Assembly (NCBI GenBank): GCA_022818135.1
Contig: JAFMSR010000005.1
Span: 37,235,996-37,299,995, forward strand
Direction: 5' to 3'
Source of the DNA: Saxidomus purpurata
Taxonomy: Eukaryota > Mollusca > Bivalvia > Venerida > Veneridae
DNA: 64,000 bases
Shown here: one piece after another, positions 23,051 to 35,849 of the stretch
Numbering within the stretch: position 1 is the first letter of the stretch
Layout: each line of letters opens with the position of its first letter
Translations under genes and position numbers: made by a program
Notes under the pieces: generated by a model
What the model was told of the DNA's origin: nothing
Databases searched by the model: none
Seen by the model: only the letters and a program-made list of their open reading frames with translations

Positions 23051-24107
23051 GTCGCCCTTTCGGAGAAAAGGCGATACATAGGGATCGCTTTGTCCGTCCG
23101 TCCGTCGGTCCGTCGGTCCGTCTGTCTGTCCGTCACACAAACTTAACGTTGGCTATGACTTTGCTATTTCTTAAGATTTCTTCATCAAACTTTACAATTG
23201 TATTGCTTATGACAATAGGGTCATGATGCCACCATAGTTTGTAGGTCAAAGTCATATTTGACAGAGTTATGCCCCTTTTGGTACTTAGATTTTGTCACGA
23301 AAACTTAACGTTGGCTATAACTTTGCCATTTCTTAAGATTTCTTCATCAAGCTTTCAAATTGTATTGCTTATGACATAAGGGTCGTGATGCCGCCAAATT
23401 ATGTAGGTCAAGGTCATATTTGACAGAGTTATGCCCCTTTTTATACTTAGATTTTTGCTATAACTTTGCCATTTCTTAAGATTTCTTTATCAAACTTTCA
23501 AATTGTATTGCTTATGTCAAAAGGGTTGTGATGCCGCCAAATTTTGAAGGTAAAAGTCATATTTGACAGAGTTATGCCCCTTTTTGTACTTAGATTTTGT
23601 CACGAAAACTTAACGTTGGCTATAACTTTGCCATTTCTTAAGATTTCTTCATCAAACTTTCAAATTGCATTGCTTATGACATAAGGGTCGTGATGCCGCC
23701 AAAGTTTGTAGGTCAAGGTCATATTTGACAGAGTTATGCCCCTTTATATACTTAGATTTTTGCTATAACTTTGCCATTTCTTAAGATTTTTTTATCAAAC
23801 TTTCAAATTATATTGCTTATGTCAAAAGGGTTGTGATGCCGCCAAATTTTGTAGGTCAAGGTCTTATTTGACAGAGTTATGCCCCTTTTTGTACTTAGAT
23901 TTTGTCACGAAAACTTAATGTTGGCTATAACTGCCATTTCTTAAGATTTTTTCATCAAACTTTCAAATTGTATTGCTTATGACATAAGGGTCGTGATGCC
24001 GCCAAAGGTTGTTGGTCAAGGTCATATTTGACAGAGTTATGCCCCTTTAAACACTTAGATTTTGTCACAAAATTGTTGTTTATTCTGACAAAGCATAAGA
24101 GGGCGAC
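23051..24107. repeat. Bounded tandem array, alternating 143/162-bp units, GTCGCCCT/AGGGCGAC ends
   Basis: Starts gtcgccctttcggagaaaag, contains a gtccgtccgtccgtcggtcc block, then about six units carrying taactttgccatttcttaag and gacagagttatgcccctttt. Marker spacing alternates about 143 and 162 bp, a 305-bp dimer. The array ends in agagggcgac, inverse to the start. The architecture resembles tandem-core elements of the bivalve pearl type (Helitron-like, known from oysters); that link is inference. Confidence 0.72.
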
Positions 24108-24674
24108 ACAAGTGTTCTACTGAACACCCATCTAGTGTTAAATATACGCAGTCTGAAGCAGAAAATAAACACTTTTTTATGTCGGTAATTAATTGCATTT
24201 CTGGGAACATGCATTTAATGTTCTGGATTTTAAAGGCAAATATACTGTAGATATTACTCCGCTTAGAACTTTTCTTTCATTGGAGTTGCCTGTGTTTTCA
24301 GAAACCTCGTAACGCCAAATCCGTTTATGATAATATTGTTCTATTCAATTATGTTCTGTTCCCTCTGGAACGGCTGTCTTTCGATAACCGTCCCAAAAAC
24401 GTCAATGTTTTTTTTTATCCTACGCTAAAACGGCATATAGGTAGTGTTTTTCATCCATGATCTGACAGAAACTTTAGCAAAGACGCTAAAATAAGAACTA
24501 TTCAAACTGATTTTTTTTCATTTTGAGTTCCGTTAAAAATGATTAGTGATGAGCAAATTTACTAAGTTTTTTGCATTTTAGACACTAATAGACTATGTTC
24601 TCTATTTTTAAGAGACCTTTGTGTCTAGTTTTGTCTTCTTCGTTTTAAAAAGAAGAATATCAAATTTATTGCAG

Positions 24675-24937
24675 GTGTTAGACATTATAAATTTGTATAT
24701 CCACAACGATAGCAAAGGGGATCCAAAATGTAAAGCTCTTGGCTTTGATAAAAGAGGATACAGCGTACTTCATCTGGTAGCTGAACGTAATTATCTCAGT
24801 GTTGCTGAAAAATTACTCGAAGAAGGTTTCAATCCACTTACTAGAGCTGGTAATATTAAATTTGCAGTCCATGTGGCCATGGAGAAGAAGTTTGACGATA
24901 TGGCTGCTCTGATAGTTTCCAAAACCGACCCATCTGC
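24675..24937 (+). CDS. TRP channel exon 2: ankyrin repeats
   Basis: Acceptor ttattgcag|gtg and donor ctgc|gtaagt. The 87 codons include GFDKRGYSVLHLVAERNYLS, then AEKLLEEGFNPL and AVHVAMEKKFDDMAALIVSK. This fits about two ankyrin repeats (D..G.S.LHLVAE......A..LL..G..P; ..A.HVA......M..LIV). The exon ends in phase 2 with GC, completed to Ala by the first base of exon 3. Residues 74-161 of the product. Confidence 0.8.
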
Positions 24938-24982
24938 GTAAGTCCTTTTATGTTAAAAGATGAAAGATATATGTTCCTTACA

Positions 24983-25090
24983 GAACAGAACAGAAACTTT
25001 AATTGTATTTATAGAGTACTGAACGTACAGTTTGTAATAACATGTAAACGGATGAATACCATGGCATAGGACCTGACTTGAAACAATGTG
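24983..25090 (-). repeat. Probable 3' end of a retroelement, minus strand
   Basis: acagaacagaacagaaactt at the left edge looks like a (TTCTG)n tail read on the reverse strand. A similar gttctgttctgttct run stands at 62920-62940. Body sequence to the right is AT-rich and uncoded. Weak evidence. Confidence 0.35.
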
Positions 25091-26890
25091 TGTAGGCTTA
25101 CATAAACCCATTTGAATTCTTACTTAGTACTTAAAGGGAATTAAAACTCCTTCATAAGTGATCACCACTCCCTTAATTGTTTTATTGCACCTTATCAGAC
25201 AAGACCCTGTCTGATAAAGTGCATTTTATTGATATGTATACATAATTGTTAATCTTATTTCCTGTTGTTTCAAAGAATTAGTTTTTTTATCCACTGAAAA
25301 GTCTGTTTTATAACATAACACAGCACACTAACGTCACCAATGTAACACAACACAGTGCAACGCAACTCAATATATTAACTTTAATAAAATAACATTAACA
25401 AAAAAGGGACATACCCTATACTGATGTCGAACTACATGTACATGTTAAATATTTATTTCTGCCACAATCGATTAAACTCTCACCATACTTGCTGCATATG
25501 ATCCTGTCTTTGTAACCAGTGTAGATCATGATCAGCCTGTATATCCATGCAGTCTAATCATGATCAGAATTGTTAGATACTATGTCAATGCATTTTCACT
25601 AAATACCGCGGTAAGTTATTAATAATACTGTCCTAATTGATAGGTTGAAGATTACATTTTAGAAATAGACTGTACTGGTAAGACTTACTTTTTTTCATAG
25701 GAAATCATGTAAAGACATAGTTTCCATTGATAAATCTGACAAATTCTTATAATTATGCTAGTTTAAACAATACTTATTTTCGAAAATACATTGTATATAT
25801 ACACACATAGTTCAAAGGTGTAAAAATATAATTGGAATCTGAATACAAGCTTTCAATGAAAACTTATATTAAGTCATTTTCCGGGAATGTTATATTAATT
25901 GAATTTTATATACGGACTCTCTTGTGTTATTATCTAGAAAAATCTTTACCATCAAGTAAGAAACACATGTGCTGACATCATTCATAATAAAGCATGAATG
26001 TACTAGGGGTCAAGCCCTGACACTAATAAAATATTCAAATAAGGTGCTAATAACCTAAGTATACTAGGAGATATGTACAGATACATGTACGCAGTTGTTG
26101 TTTTCTGCGCGCACTCATCAGACGGAATCCACGTGATTCATTTTGTCTTTACTATTGGCCAGTTGTTAGCGATGCTTTACTTTACTTTCGTACCTTAAGT
26201 TAGCAAAACAAATGCCAGGACGTTTTTCTGAGCTTCGATGGGTCCGTAAACAAAGCTATAAAAAACCGTAACCTTCAAGTTTGTGGAAAAGTTATTGAAT
26301 ATCCTATGAATAAGTCGAAAGTTTTGAAATAACGACCGAAGACGTATGCATTTGGTATAGTATTGTTTGTAATCAGTTAATACTATGTACTAGTATTTAT
26401 TCATTACAGGGAGTTTGTTAAAGTATTTGGAAATAATCGGTTCAGAGAAAACCATTTATTCAAATAACATGTATGATTTAATGGAAATTTTCAAGAGATC
26501 ATTACTTTTTCTTTATTTGCTGGGGGCAGGTAAAATTTCTTTCCCGTGCTGCGTCGTATCCATAAGTCCGATATAATAAAACTGCGTGATTTGTAAGGTC
26601 CACCATTTATATAGTTTTTACACTCATGGATTTCTCAACGGCCGGTTGATTTGCCAAGACCCCAGTATGACTCCAATGCATACCGGTGCCTACCATTATT
26701 TCAACAGAAAGGGCATTTTGTTTTTCCTGACTGCAATACTCAGCCAGTTTTGTCCAAATATAAGTTTATTTAAAGCCATTTTTGTGTGTAAAATTGTGTA
26801 AAATGCCTGCAGCCAAAGAAAGGTGTGCAGGCGCACATACCAGACATCCGTTGCTAGCGGAGTATGGTGTTTGAAACACTTTGTCTCGGT
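25091..26890. other. Intron 2 sequence, nothing recognised
   Basis: AT-rich intronic DNA. Short frames near 26586-26801 do not show a domain. No ankyrin-like exon was spotted here, although a short one could be missed. Confidence 0.35.
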
Positions 26891-26894
26891 GTTT

Positions 26895-29275
26895 CTTTAC
26901 CGCATTGGTAACATGTATGATTATATAGAGGGTGTTGACTGTATCCCTGACAGACATATCGTTGATTTGAAAATGGAAATGTTTGAATTGTTTTTTTACC
27001 GAACAGTAACTTTTGGGTATTAAATGGAAGAAACATAAAAAATGATTATACTTGTGTTAGACCACAAGGTAGTTCAGTTGTAGATTTCTGTTTAGTCAGT
27101 CATAGTGACTTTAATATTTTTAACAATTTTACAGTATTTAGAATGTCTGATATGGTAAACTTATTTAATATTATACCTGTGGCTATGCCTTATCACTCGA
27201 TGTTAACACGGGATATTTCCACTTCCATTTTAACTACAGAGAATGATTACACTTATGAGAGTTAAAACACAGTATGATACAAAGAAAATACCTGATAATT
27301 TTTTATAAGATAATTGTATGATTACCGAGTTGCATGATATTGTATTTAAACTTGAAGCTAGTCTAGGACCAAGTAGATATTGACATGGCATACTCCAAAC
27401 TGTGTACTGTAATACATGAAGAAATGTCTAAGAAACTAAAATCGGTCTGTAGTAAGGCGAAATCATCAGCTTGTAATAAAAAAAGAAAACCAGGAAAGTC
27501 ATGGTGGAATGATGATCTTACTTTAAAATGTAACAAGGTCTGTGAATGTGAGAGAAAATATTTTAAATGTAAAGACGCTAGCGCTAAAAAGAAATATAGA
27601 GTAGAGTTTGTATCGTGTCGGAAGGATTTTAATAAGTTGGTACAAAAATCTAAACGACTATATTGGTTTAATGTTCAACAAGAAGAATTATTACAAAATG
27701 TTAGTACAAACCCAGACAAATGCTGGAAATCTTTTGGTAAAATTGGTATTGGTTGTAACAATAAAAACGGTATACCTATGGAAATATATCCGAAGATGGG
27801 CACACTATCAAAGACAGACATCTCGTACTAGATAAATGGAGAATTAGTTTTTGTGATTTATATAATGTAGATGGTGTTACTTGCAGTAGTACAAATGGTA
27901 ATAGTGGTATTATTTATGATAGCAACTCTAATATAAATTGTAACTCGAGTATAGATGATACATTTAATTATACTATCGGTGTTCTTGTAAAGCAGTGTCT
28001 TAAGCAAAATGTGGGAAGTCGCCAGGTATTGATAACATTCCATATGAGTTATATAAGAATGATGTGTCTATATCATATCTTCATGTTTTATTTAATATAT
28101 GTTTTAACAATGGCAAACTCCCCTCTGAATGGGGTAGATGTATAGCTAATCCAATTCCTAAAAATAGTACAAACAATGTTCGAGATCCTATGTCATACAG
28201 GAGCATTTCTTTGTCGTCTTCAGTGTATAAACTGTACAGCTCAATTTTGAACGAGAGATTGTCTCTATGGGCAGAATCAAACGAAAAGATAGTTGATGAA
28301 CAAAACGGTTTTCGAAGAAAACGGAGTACGGATGATCATCTTTCATCATTAACAAATTTTAATTGAAACTAGAATCAAACATAAACATCAACATTCGCAG
28401 CATTTATTGATTTTAGGAAAGCTTTCGATTCTGTCGATAGAGGTCGTCTATGACGTAAATTGAGCAGTACGGGTATACAGGGCAGAATGCATGATGCTAT
28501 AAAATCATTATATGACAGCACATCCTCCTGTATCAGAATAAACGGCTTCCAGACTAATTGGTTTGAAGTTAATACAGGTTTAAGACAAGGTTGTGGTCTA
28601 TCCCCATCTTATTTAGCTTCTTTATAAATGATCTAGCAATTAAATTGAAAGATCTTGGACATTGGGTTGATATTGGTAATGATGAAAAAATTAAATATTT
28701 TGTTGTATGCTGATGATATTGTTTTGTTGTCAGAAAATGAAAAGGATTTACATTGTGTGTTAAATACTCTTCATGAGTGGTCACTTAAAAACAGTATCTT
28801 TGTTAACCCAGAAAAAGTAATATTGTGCACTTTAGACCACGAAATTCTCCCATAACGAAACATGTATTTATTTGTGGACCACATGAGTTGAAAATTGTAG
28901 ATAAATATGTATAGTTAGTACTACATTTAGATTTAATTTTAGATTTTAATGTCACGGCAAAGTGTGTTGCAAATTCCACAAACAGGGCACTTGGTCTTCT
29001 AACAGCAAAGTTTAAGGTGTTCGGCGGTATGTCTGTAGATGTATTTTCACAATTATTTGACTCAATGGTGTGGTCAGTCATAGCATATGGTGTAGCTGTA
29101 TGAGGCGCACAAACCTTGTATTGACAATGTACAGAACAGAGCAATGTGTATGTTTTAGGGGTGTCGAATTTGCTCCATCTGTTGCTGTTTTAGGCGAGAT
29201 GGGATGGCGACCCACATCAGTGAGACAGATGAGTGTACTCGCAAATAACTCTCTACTCTATATTTTGTCTTAGTT
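26895..29275 (+). pseudogene. Degenerate LINE (endonuclease, reverse transcriptase, C-terminus) in intron 2
   Basis: Read in pieces: IGNMYDYIEGVDCIPDRHIV and RPQGSSVVDFCLVSHSD (endonuclease); GKSWWNDDLTLKCNKV and YRVEFVSCRKDFNKLVQKSK (linker); LPSEWGRCIANPIPKNS, DPMSYRSISLSSSVYKLYSS and EQNGFRRKRSTDDHL (RT fingers/palm); YADDIVLLSENEKDL (catalytic motif, 28707-28751); then MVWSVIAYGVAV near 29065. Several frameshifts and stops break it. Same strand as the host gene. A near-complete ORF2 span without recognisable ends. Clade not assigned. Confidence 0.85.
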
Positions 29276-29496
29276 TTATGTTAAGTTGCATGTCTAAATG
29301 TTATGTACCCATGTAATAGTTGATATTTTATAAATATGCATGTTAAATGTATATATAGTCCTATACATGTATGTACTTTTAGCATACAGCATAATTTCCT
29401 TGTTAATCAGGTCATTTCATATCTGATATGAGTTGATAAGGGTTTTAGTAAATGTTTAAGTAGAGGCATTTGCCTACAAATTCACACTCAGTATAC

Positions 29497-29592
29497 ATAG
29501 CATAGCATAGCATAGCATGGCATGGCATATACTTTATTTGGCATGGCATGGCATGGCATCGCATATACATTATTTGGCATAAAATGACATAT
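29497..29592. repeat. Microsatellite of 5-bp gcata/gcatg units
   Basis: Runs of catag and catgg units (for example catagcatagcatagcat) alternate with a repeated atatacattatttggcat block. Simple repeat in intron 2. Confidence 0.8.
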
Positions 29593-30880
29593 ACATTTAT
29601 AGCCAATGCAATTTCAACAATCATGTAATGTAAGGACATATGACTCACAGCTTACTGAGTAATAATGTTTTACAGAGAAAGTATCTACGTATTCACCGCT
29701 AACAAAGTGATTATGTTCTATAGATAAGGTATTTACGTAAAACGATTTAAAAGATGCTATTAATCATTGTTATTTCGTTCTTTAAAAGCAGATTACAAAA
29801 ACTTAGATAAATTGTTCAATATTTTGTACAAAGTTTATTTTCTCGTATAACATTTTCATATCGTCCGGTTTCTATTGTTAAATTATGTGACGTTAATCTA
29901 AATTTTGTAAGAGAAATTTGAAATATATATCTACACAAGATATTTCATGGTAGGTCACATTTTAGGCTGAACTTGTTAGTGTTTCTCATACTTACCAGTT
30001 ATAACTGGGATAAAACATAACAGCCTGTATGATTAACAGGGATATTGGGATATTGTGTCTTTAATGTGTACATATGTAAACAATAGAAAAAGCAAGATTA
30101 TTTTACTGTGATACACATGATTGTTATATTAGTCAGATACGGGTAAATGAATCAAATTGACTTTTATTGAGACTACAAATGTATTTTAACAGTCTCTTAT
30201 AATTCATATATGAATGTCATTGTGCATGGTATTTTATGTTATGTTATTTATGCAATGTACTTGATGTGCAATGAAGAGACTCTAATAAACTATATATAAT
30301 CTTTATTTGGTGTTATAAAACATTGTTAGAGAAAGAAGAAAAGCGCGCAGTCCAAACGTTCATAACAACGTTACCAAAGTATTTAATGTTACACTCATTT
30401 AATCCGATGACTTATTGAAAAACTTATTCTTACTAATAAATTCTCTCTTTGCTTGTATTTTTTAGCATGGTTAACCATAACACCGGGTCTAAAGTACGGT
30501 GCTTGATAACAGAAAGTATCCAAAGGTTGCGCCTCTTTAATATGATAATGCCACTTGGTCGGGTTTTAGGAAAACTGTTGTTTGTAAGGTCGCCTGAATA
30601 CGGGAAATAAGCAATACATATAATGCACTACATATCAATAAAAATGTTTTCAATTTTTCTGACCATTTGCCATGTCAAAAGAACCCTTATCAGACCCTTA
30701 CCTGAAATTACTTAATTGTTTATCGGCAATGAAACAATGAAGAGGTTAGGCTGCTCGGGGTTGTGGTCATTTATTAAAGAGTTTTAACCCCCCCCCCCTT
30801 TTAATGCTAACAGCTTTACAGTAGAAACAAGTAGACACATTTTCAATATTCAAGCACATGCATCGTTACTTTTTTGAAAA
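29593..30880. other. Intron 2 tail, nothing recognised
   Basis: AT-rich, no supported gene. Contains a run of about 13 C at 30788. Confidence 0.35.
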
Positions 30881-30921
30881 TACACTATGTCTTTTACTTT
30901 AATCTTCGCACCTTATTTCAG

Positions 30922-31126
30922 TGTACGGAATACTTTCGGAAACAAAGCAAACACATCCAAAAGCCGATCTAATCAAATCGGATCAAGTGATATTTCTTTG
31001 AACCCAATCGGCACTGATAAAGGAAGTAAATACTTAACAGAGTTGCCAGAAGACATTAGCAAGAAGTCGACAGCAGTGGATATATTTACATTGAACTATT
31101 TAATCAACAGCTACCGTACCTTTTCA
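30922..31126 (+). CDS. TRP channel exon 3: linker after the ankyrin repeats
   Basis: Acceptor ccttatttcag|t and donor tttca|gtaatg. One base finishes the Ala codon, then come 68 codons. A Ser/Asn-rich linker (VRNTFGNKANTSKSRSNQIG) leads to LTELPEDISKKSTAVDIFTL. The segment is hydrophilic with no transmembrane region. Ends in phase 0, as exon 4 requires. Confidence 0.75.
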
Positions 31127-31462
31127 GTAATGTATATTTGTGCATTTACTTAATACTAGTTGCAATACTGCTTGAAATATGGATGTGTTACAATATTCAA
31201 ATATAGGTTGCCTCACATATCATGCGTAATCTTAATACTTTAGCGCAGTTTTAATACATTTATTGTTATGGAGAACTGGTCAATATCGGATTCGAGTCGT
31301 TTGTATTGGTTTATTTTACTTAAGCTGCTTTCAAAATCAACGATTTCCTCCCCAAGCAGATAGAAAATTAAATTCAAATAAAAGTGTTACACACGATTCC
31401 ATATTCTAAACATATTTATAAGCACAATCGCATAATAACAAACTTATAATTATTCTTTACAG

Positions 31463-31633
31463 AAAACAACACTTGCTGTTTTAGATAAGTTACAGGAAGA
31501 AAATGACGACGGAAATTCAACAGTGTATTCTAAACTACTGGAGGAAGATGACAAAGGATTACAACCAGGAGGAGAGGGGTTCAACGTGAAATATTACACA
31601 GCTTTCCAGAATATTGCCAGATATTCTTTAAAG
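31463..31633 (+). CDS. TRP channel exon 4: linker before the pre-S1 helix
   Basis: Acceptor attctttacag|aaa and donor aaag|gtacac; exactly 57 codons, phase 0 on both sides. It contains KTTLAVLDKLQEENDD, an acidic stretch (LLEEDDKG) and NVKYYTAFQNIARYSLK. The exon lies 336 bases after exon 3. Cytosolic region ahead of the transmembrane block. Confidence 0.78.
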
Positions 31634-32918
31634 GTACACTTACGCAGATATAGAATATAATAATGCATTTATTATTGTAATTAAATACAGTTCAACTGCA
31701 CTATTAAGACCACCTATGGAAATTTGGAAAAGTTATTTGTGGCGTCATCTTAATAATGAAACATGTTATTTTTGTATCACACTTTCGACTGATTGTAACG
31801 GCAATTCAACAAGTATTTTAAGTGGACTTAAGTATGTTATTATATCATATAGTTTCCTTAAATTAAGTAGATGAACTTTCTCTCCTACATTTACTTTTTT
31901 CCATGATTGATTTATGTAAATAAATTACATTTTAAGAGCAGAATGAAACAATCTAAAACTGTTTCTATGACCCTAAATCTCTTATCATTGTAAAATAAAT
32001 CTTTAAAAAGTAGTCTGAATTTAAAGACAATTAAATCTCCTTCATAAGTGACCCCCCACCCCCCCAAAAAAAAAACAACAATAAAAAAACCGCCGTTGGT
32101 CTAATCTCTTGATAGTTTTATTACCCCTTATCAGTTATAATCGTGTCGTTAACTGAGGTAACGACAGCCATAATTCTCAACGTGATAGCGCCACTTAAAG
32201 GTCCATTTTATTACCAAATCGAATTTTCTTTCAAATCTGGAAATGTAAGGGGCATCTTCACATAGGGAAATATATGAGATACTGTATCGAATGTGACCAT
32301 ATTGTGTTGAAAATCTAAGTTTAACAAAAGAATGAATAAATTACATTTCGCCTTTTCAAAAACGAAAGTAGGTTTTCCAGTTTTCAAATATGTTTGTAAT
32401 TTTCCAGATGTCTCCCAGATAGAGGCTGTAAATAGGTTGTACATGAATAAGCATGTCTATTTAGAATTATAGTTGAAGGAACTTCCAGTGATGTGCAACA
32501 TATCTCTGACTGTTTACAACATGCAATAAAGCGAAAGTAGGTCACAAAGACAACCAAGGTCAATCTAAGGAAATACAAAAACATTAACTTATTTTTCTGC
32601 ATCAGTATTTCAAACAGGGAAATACTCCACGGCTATTGTAAAGTTTGACAAGCTAGTTTCAAACTGTGTATCCCTGTTACAATTCCAGATTTAAAAGAAA
32701 ATCGATTTGGTCTTAGTAATGGACCTTTAAGAGCAATCTTAAGATTACAAACTCTTCGCTTACAGGGTAAAAAGGTAAATGCTCTCCCATCCTGACCCCA
32801 ATTTTGATTAAGTCCTTACCATGACATGTGACATCAAATATGTTACTCGGAATATTGACCGTTATTCACAAGTATGGCAATTCTTTTACTCTTCTCCCAT
32901 AATCAACATTATTTTATG

Positions 32919-35076
32919 CCCCAGTCATAGTGTCACGTTTTGGCCGTGCCGTTGTGCCGCGTTTCTGACAATCACGTTTTGGAAATTTTCGCCGGGTGCC
33001 ACGATGTGCCAAGTTGTCGCCACGCGCTATCTACGTGCTATCCACGCTGTTGCCACGTTGAAGTCCCGTTGTGACACGATTGACAGGTGACAACGAATAT
33101 TAAAGTCGGGTTATGCCACACTGCCGCCTCGTTGTCGCCACGTTGTGCTTCATTATGCTTCGCTGCCGCCACGCTGCAACCAAGTGCAGCTAGAAGTCGC
33201 TACGCACTCACTGGCATACTGGCCTAGTAATAAACAAAATCATTACCGATTTGACTTCCGAGCGAGGTACATCTCAATTCTAAATACTACTATGCAAAGG
33301 ATAAAACAGATCGCCGCCAAATTATCCAGGATGTTGTTATATTAAGGTAAATGCAATACCGGTTATTGTGTACAAGAATACACAAGAAATTTACAGACTA
33401 TAATTATTTTGCACTTACGAATAGTTTAGTGATACGAATTTTATTGAAAAAAGCTACAGAGATGCAAAAACACAAGAAAGGTACAATGTTTGCAATCTAT
33501 TTAAATATATGAGTAGATTGCACAATGAAACTGGAGTATGAACTTAGTCCAAGTCACCATGCGGTCCTGCCATGCCACACTACCTGCTGGTGAGGAGACG
33601 TAGTGCTTCAGGTAGAGGCGTTGCTCCTTGGCCGCTCTAGTGTTGATGTTGCCTCCAATCACTTGTTGCATGCCGTCCAAGTTCGTCCCCTGCCGCCATA
33701 CACCCAGGATGACCTGGTGGTTATTTCCTCGTCGTCAACCAGGCGATTCTGCTCGTGTGCGTAGCGTACCCTCATGATGTTATGCAGGCAAACGCAGGCG
33801 AGGACGATGTACTCAACCGTGCTTGGATCCTGGTTCAACGAGGTGAGCAGACAGCCAAAGCGGTTGGCCAGTATACCAAACGCATTCTCCACCACTCTCC
33901 TGCCTCGGTTTTCTTATGTCCACGTGTTTTTCGTCTAGTGCGTCGACAATATGCGGAAACTGCCACCTCGTGTCGATGAGTTCTGCTGCACTTCGCCACT
34001 CGTCTAGGGCAGTTGGGATGTTCAGGATTTCTTCAGAGTACTCTGCTACGATGGCCTCGCAAACTTCTTTGACAATGTACGAAATTGTGTTGTGGGATAC
34101 TCTGAATGAGAACATCAGTGAGTGGTAACTGTCTCCAGTGGCAAGGTGATGGAGAGTGACCGCAACTTTCAAACCAGGTGACAGCGCCTTCTGGAACCAG
34201 CTGTCATTCTTCTTTATTCTTGGGCTTAGCCTGTCCACCAGTTCCTGGAATAGGAAGGGATCAACTCTCAGGAAGTTCATGAAGGCGGCCACAACCTCTC
34301 TCCTTAGCTCTTCCATGAGTTGGTGGTACTGGCCGAAATCCTCGCGTCGCCGGAGCCAGTCCCTGCAGAATATGATGCACGGGGCCCGCTGTCTCCTTTT
34401 TCTATCCGCTTCTCTTTGGAGCAGCAACATATTTTGTAGCATGTCTTGGTTCAGGGCTAGGGCAGCATTCGCTAGTTGGAGATCCATTGAATAGGTTCAG
34501 CACTTGGCTTAAGCAAGACCAAATGACTTGAGGTCCTAGATGGAGGGGTATATATATTGGTTACTAGTATCTGGCAGATGGCATCTGACCTCCTTGACGT
34601 GTATCATATACATTTGTATAGCGTACCACAACGTATCAAAACGTACCACAACATAGTACTACGTAGAACACCGTAACATCACAGAGCTCATCACGTAGTT
34701 CAACGTGTTACAACGTATCATAGTATGACACAGCGTGGCATAGCGCGGCACGCGGAACGTGGTAGCCACGAGGCCACAACGTCACATAGCGTAGCACAAC
34801 GTGTCCACAACTTATCAGCTCTTGAAACACGCTATGTTTACTTTCTGTTGCGTTTTTGCTACGTTGTTGCCACGTAATACTACGTTGTACCACGTCCTTG
34901 CCACGTTGTTGTCTCGATGTAGTACGTTGTGGGAAAACGTGAGTGAATTTTGAACATGTTCAAAATTGAAATTTCCTTTTCACGTTTTAGCCACGTTCCT
35001 CTACGCTTACTCACGTTGTAGCCACGTGTCCCAACGTAGCTTATGTAGCGGCCAAAACTTGACACTATGACTGGGG
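32919..35076 (-). mobile_element. PIF/Harbinger DNA transposon, internally deleted (intron 4)
   Basis: The ends are inverted copies: CCCCAGTCATAGTGTCACGT on the left; on the right the complement of CCCCAGTCATAGTGTCAAGT, continuing TTTTGGCCG in both. The transposase relic lies inside on the minus strand. Subterminal zones (32940-33200, 34620-35050) are crowded with variants of gccacgttg / caacgtgg, possible transposase binding repeats. Flanks carry tat on both sides if one extra base is allowed; family target sites are 3-bp TWA, so the duplication is uncertain. No companion Myb-like gene is present. Confidence 0.85.
33540..34487 (-). pseudogene. HARBI1-like transposase with central catalytic deletion
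   Basis: The start ATG at 34487 opens a frame with CIIFCRDWLRRREDFGQYHQ, FLRVDPFLFQELVDRLSPRI, VTLHHLATGDSYHSLMFSF and FPHIVDALDEKHVDIRKPR, which carries the first catalytic Asp (family form AIDGKHV.I..P). It then jumps, near 33900, into another frame at RVVENAFGILANRFGCLLTS, which has the third catalytic residue (Glu), and CVCLHNIMR. After one more shift near 33715 comes the normal C-terminus (EQRLYLKHYVSSPAGSVAWQ). The stretch with the second Asp is missing, so it cannot be active. Confidence 0.9.
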
Positions 35077-35284
35077 TATTAGGGATAACATACATGAAAG
35101 ACTGTAAACGCAATAATATATTTTTGACTTTTTATCCAGGTCAAAGGTCAGGTCCAGGCTCATGTCAAAGGACCTTCATTTCTTCACTAATGCAACCAAT
35201 ATTAACAGAGAATTTGTATGACCATAATAAAACTTTAACACTATGTATACCTCCACGAGACAAGTCGGTCGCTTGATTTTACAT

Positions 35285-35400
35285 TGGATTATATCCTTTG
35301 CACACCGGCATATTTTGTTACACACTCGACAGACATGCATGTGTTTTTGTAAACACTGTACATCACGTTATGCTACTTTCGGTTTACTGCGCGTGTTGTA
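35285..35400 (+). repeat. Dispersed repeat copy B (partner at 16155-16275)
   Basis: tatcctttgcacaccggcat, then attttgttacacactcgaca and gacatgcatgtgtttttgta, match the block at 16155-16275 in the same orientation. It lies just outside the Harbinger element, within intron 4. Confidence 0.6.
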
Positions 35401-35775
35401 TACGTCAGCAAATAGATTGAGCTGTAACATGAAAGTAAAATTTCCATTGGCCCACCTACAGAGGTCACGCGCAGGGGTCACCCTGTCTGCTAACCTGCGC
35501 ATGGACTTAAAATATTCAGGAAGAAAAACATTTTTGTCTGCGGCTATCAAATTAACGAATTGATTGTGTAACAGGAGGCACTGTTTATGGTGACTTTTTA
35601 ACTGTGTCCCTTGGACGGTCACTGTAGATAATCTGTACATGTATATCAATTTTGCAAATCGGTCAAATTTTTGCAATTCTAGATAAAAACCAATGTAGTA
35701 TCATATATTTTATTCACCCTGTAATTACCATTTATTTTTATCGTTTATAATTAATAAAATTCCCTTTCTTCCCAG

Positions 35776-35849
35776 GAAGTAACGAATCATCCGGTGCTTG
35801 GAATGCTGATCGAACACAAGTGGAACTCGTGGTGCAGAAGAAGATTTCT
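35776..35849 (+). CDS. TRP channel exon 5: pre-S1 segment
   Basis: Acceptor cttcccag|gaa and donor atttct|gtaaga. The 24 codons read EVTNHPVLGMLIEHKWNSWC then RRRF. The pattern HP(V/L)..ML...KW.S...R is the conserved pre-S1 motif of TRPA-type channels. Ends in phase 2 with CT, completed by G of exon 6 to Leu. Confidence 0.82.

Noticed and set aside
23051..24107. CRISPR-like array
   Set aside because: The units are 143-162 bp and contiguous with no unique spacers. This is a eukaryotic tandem repeat.
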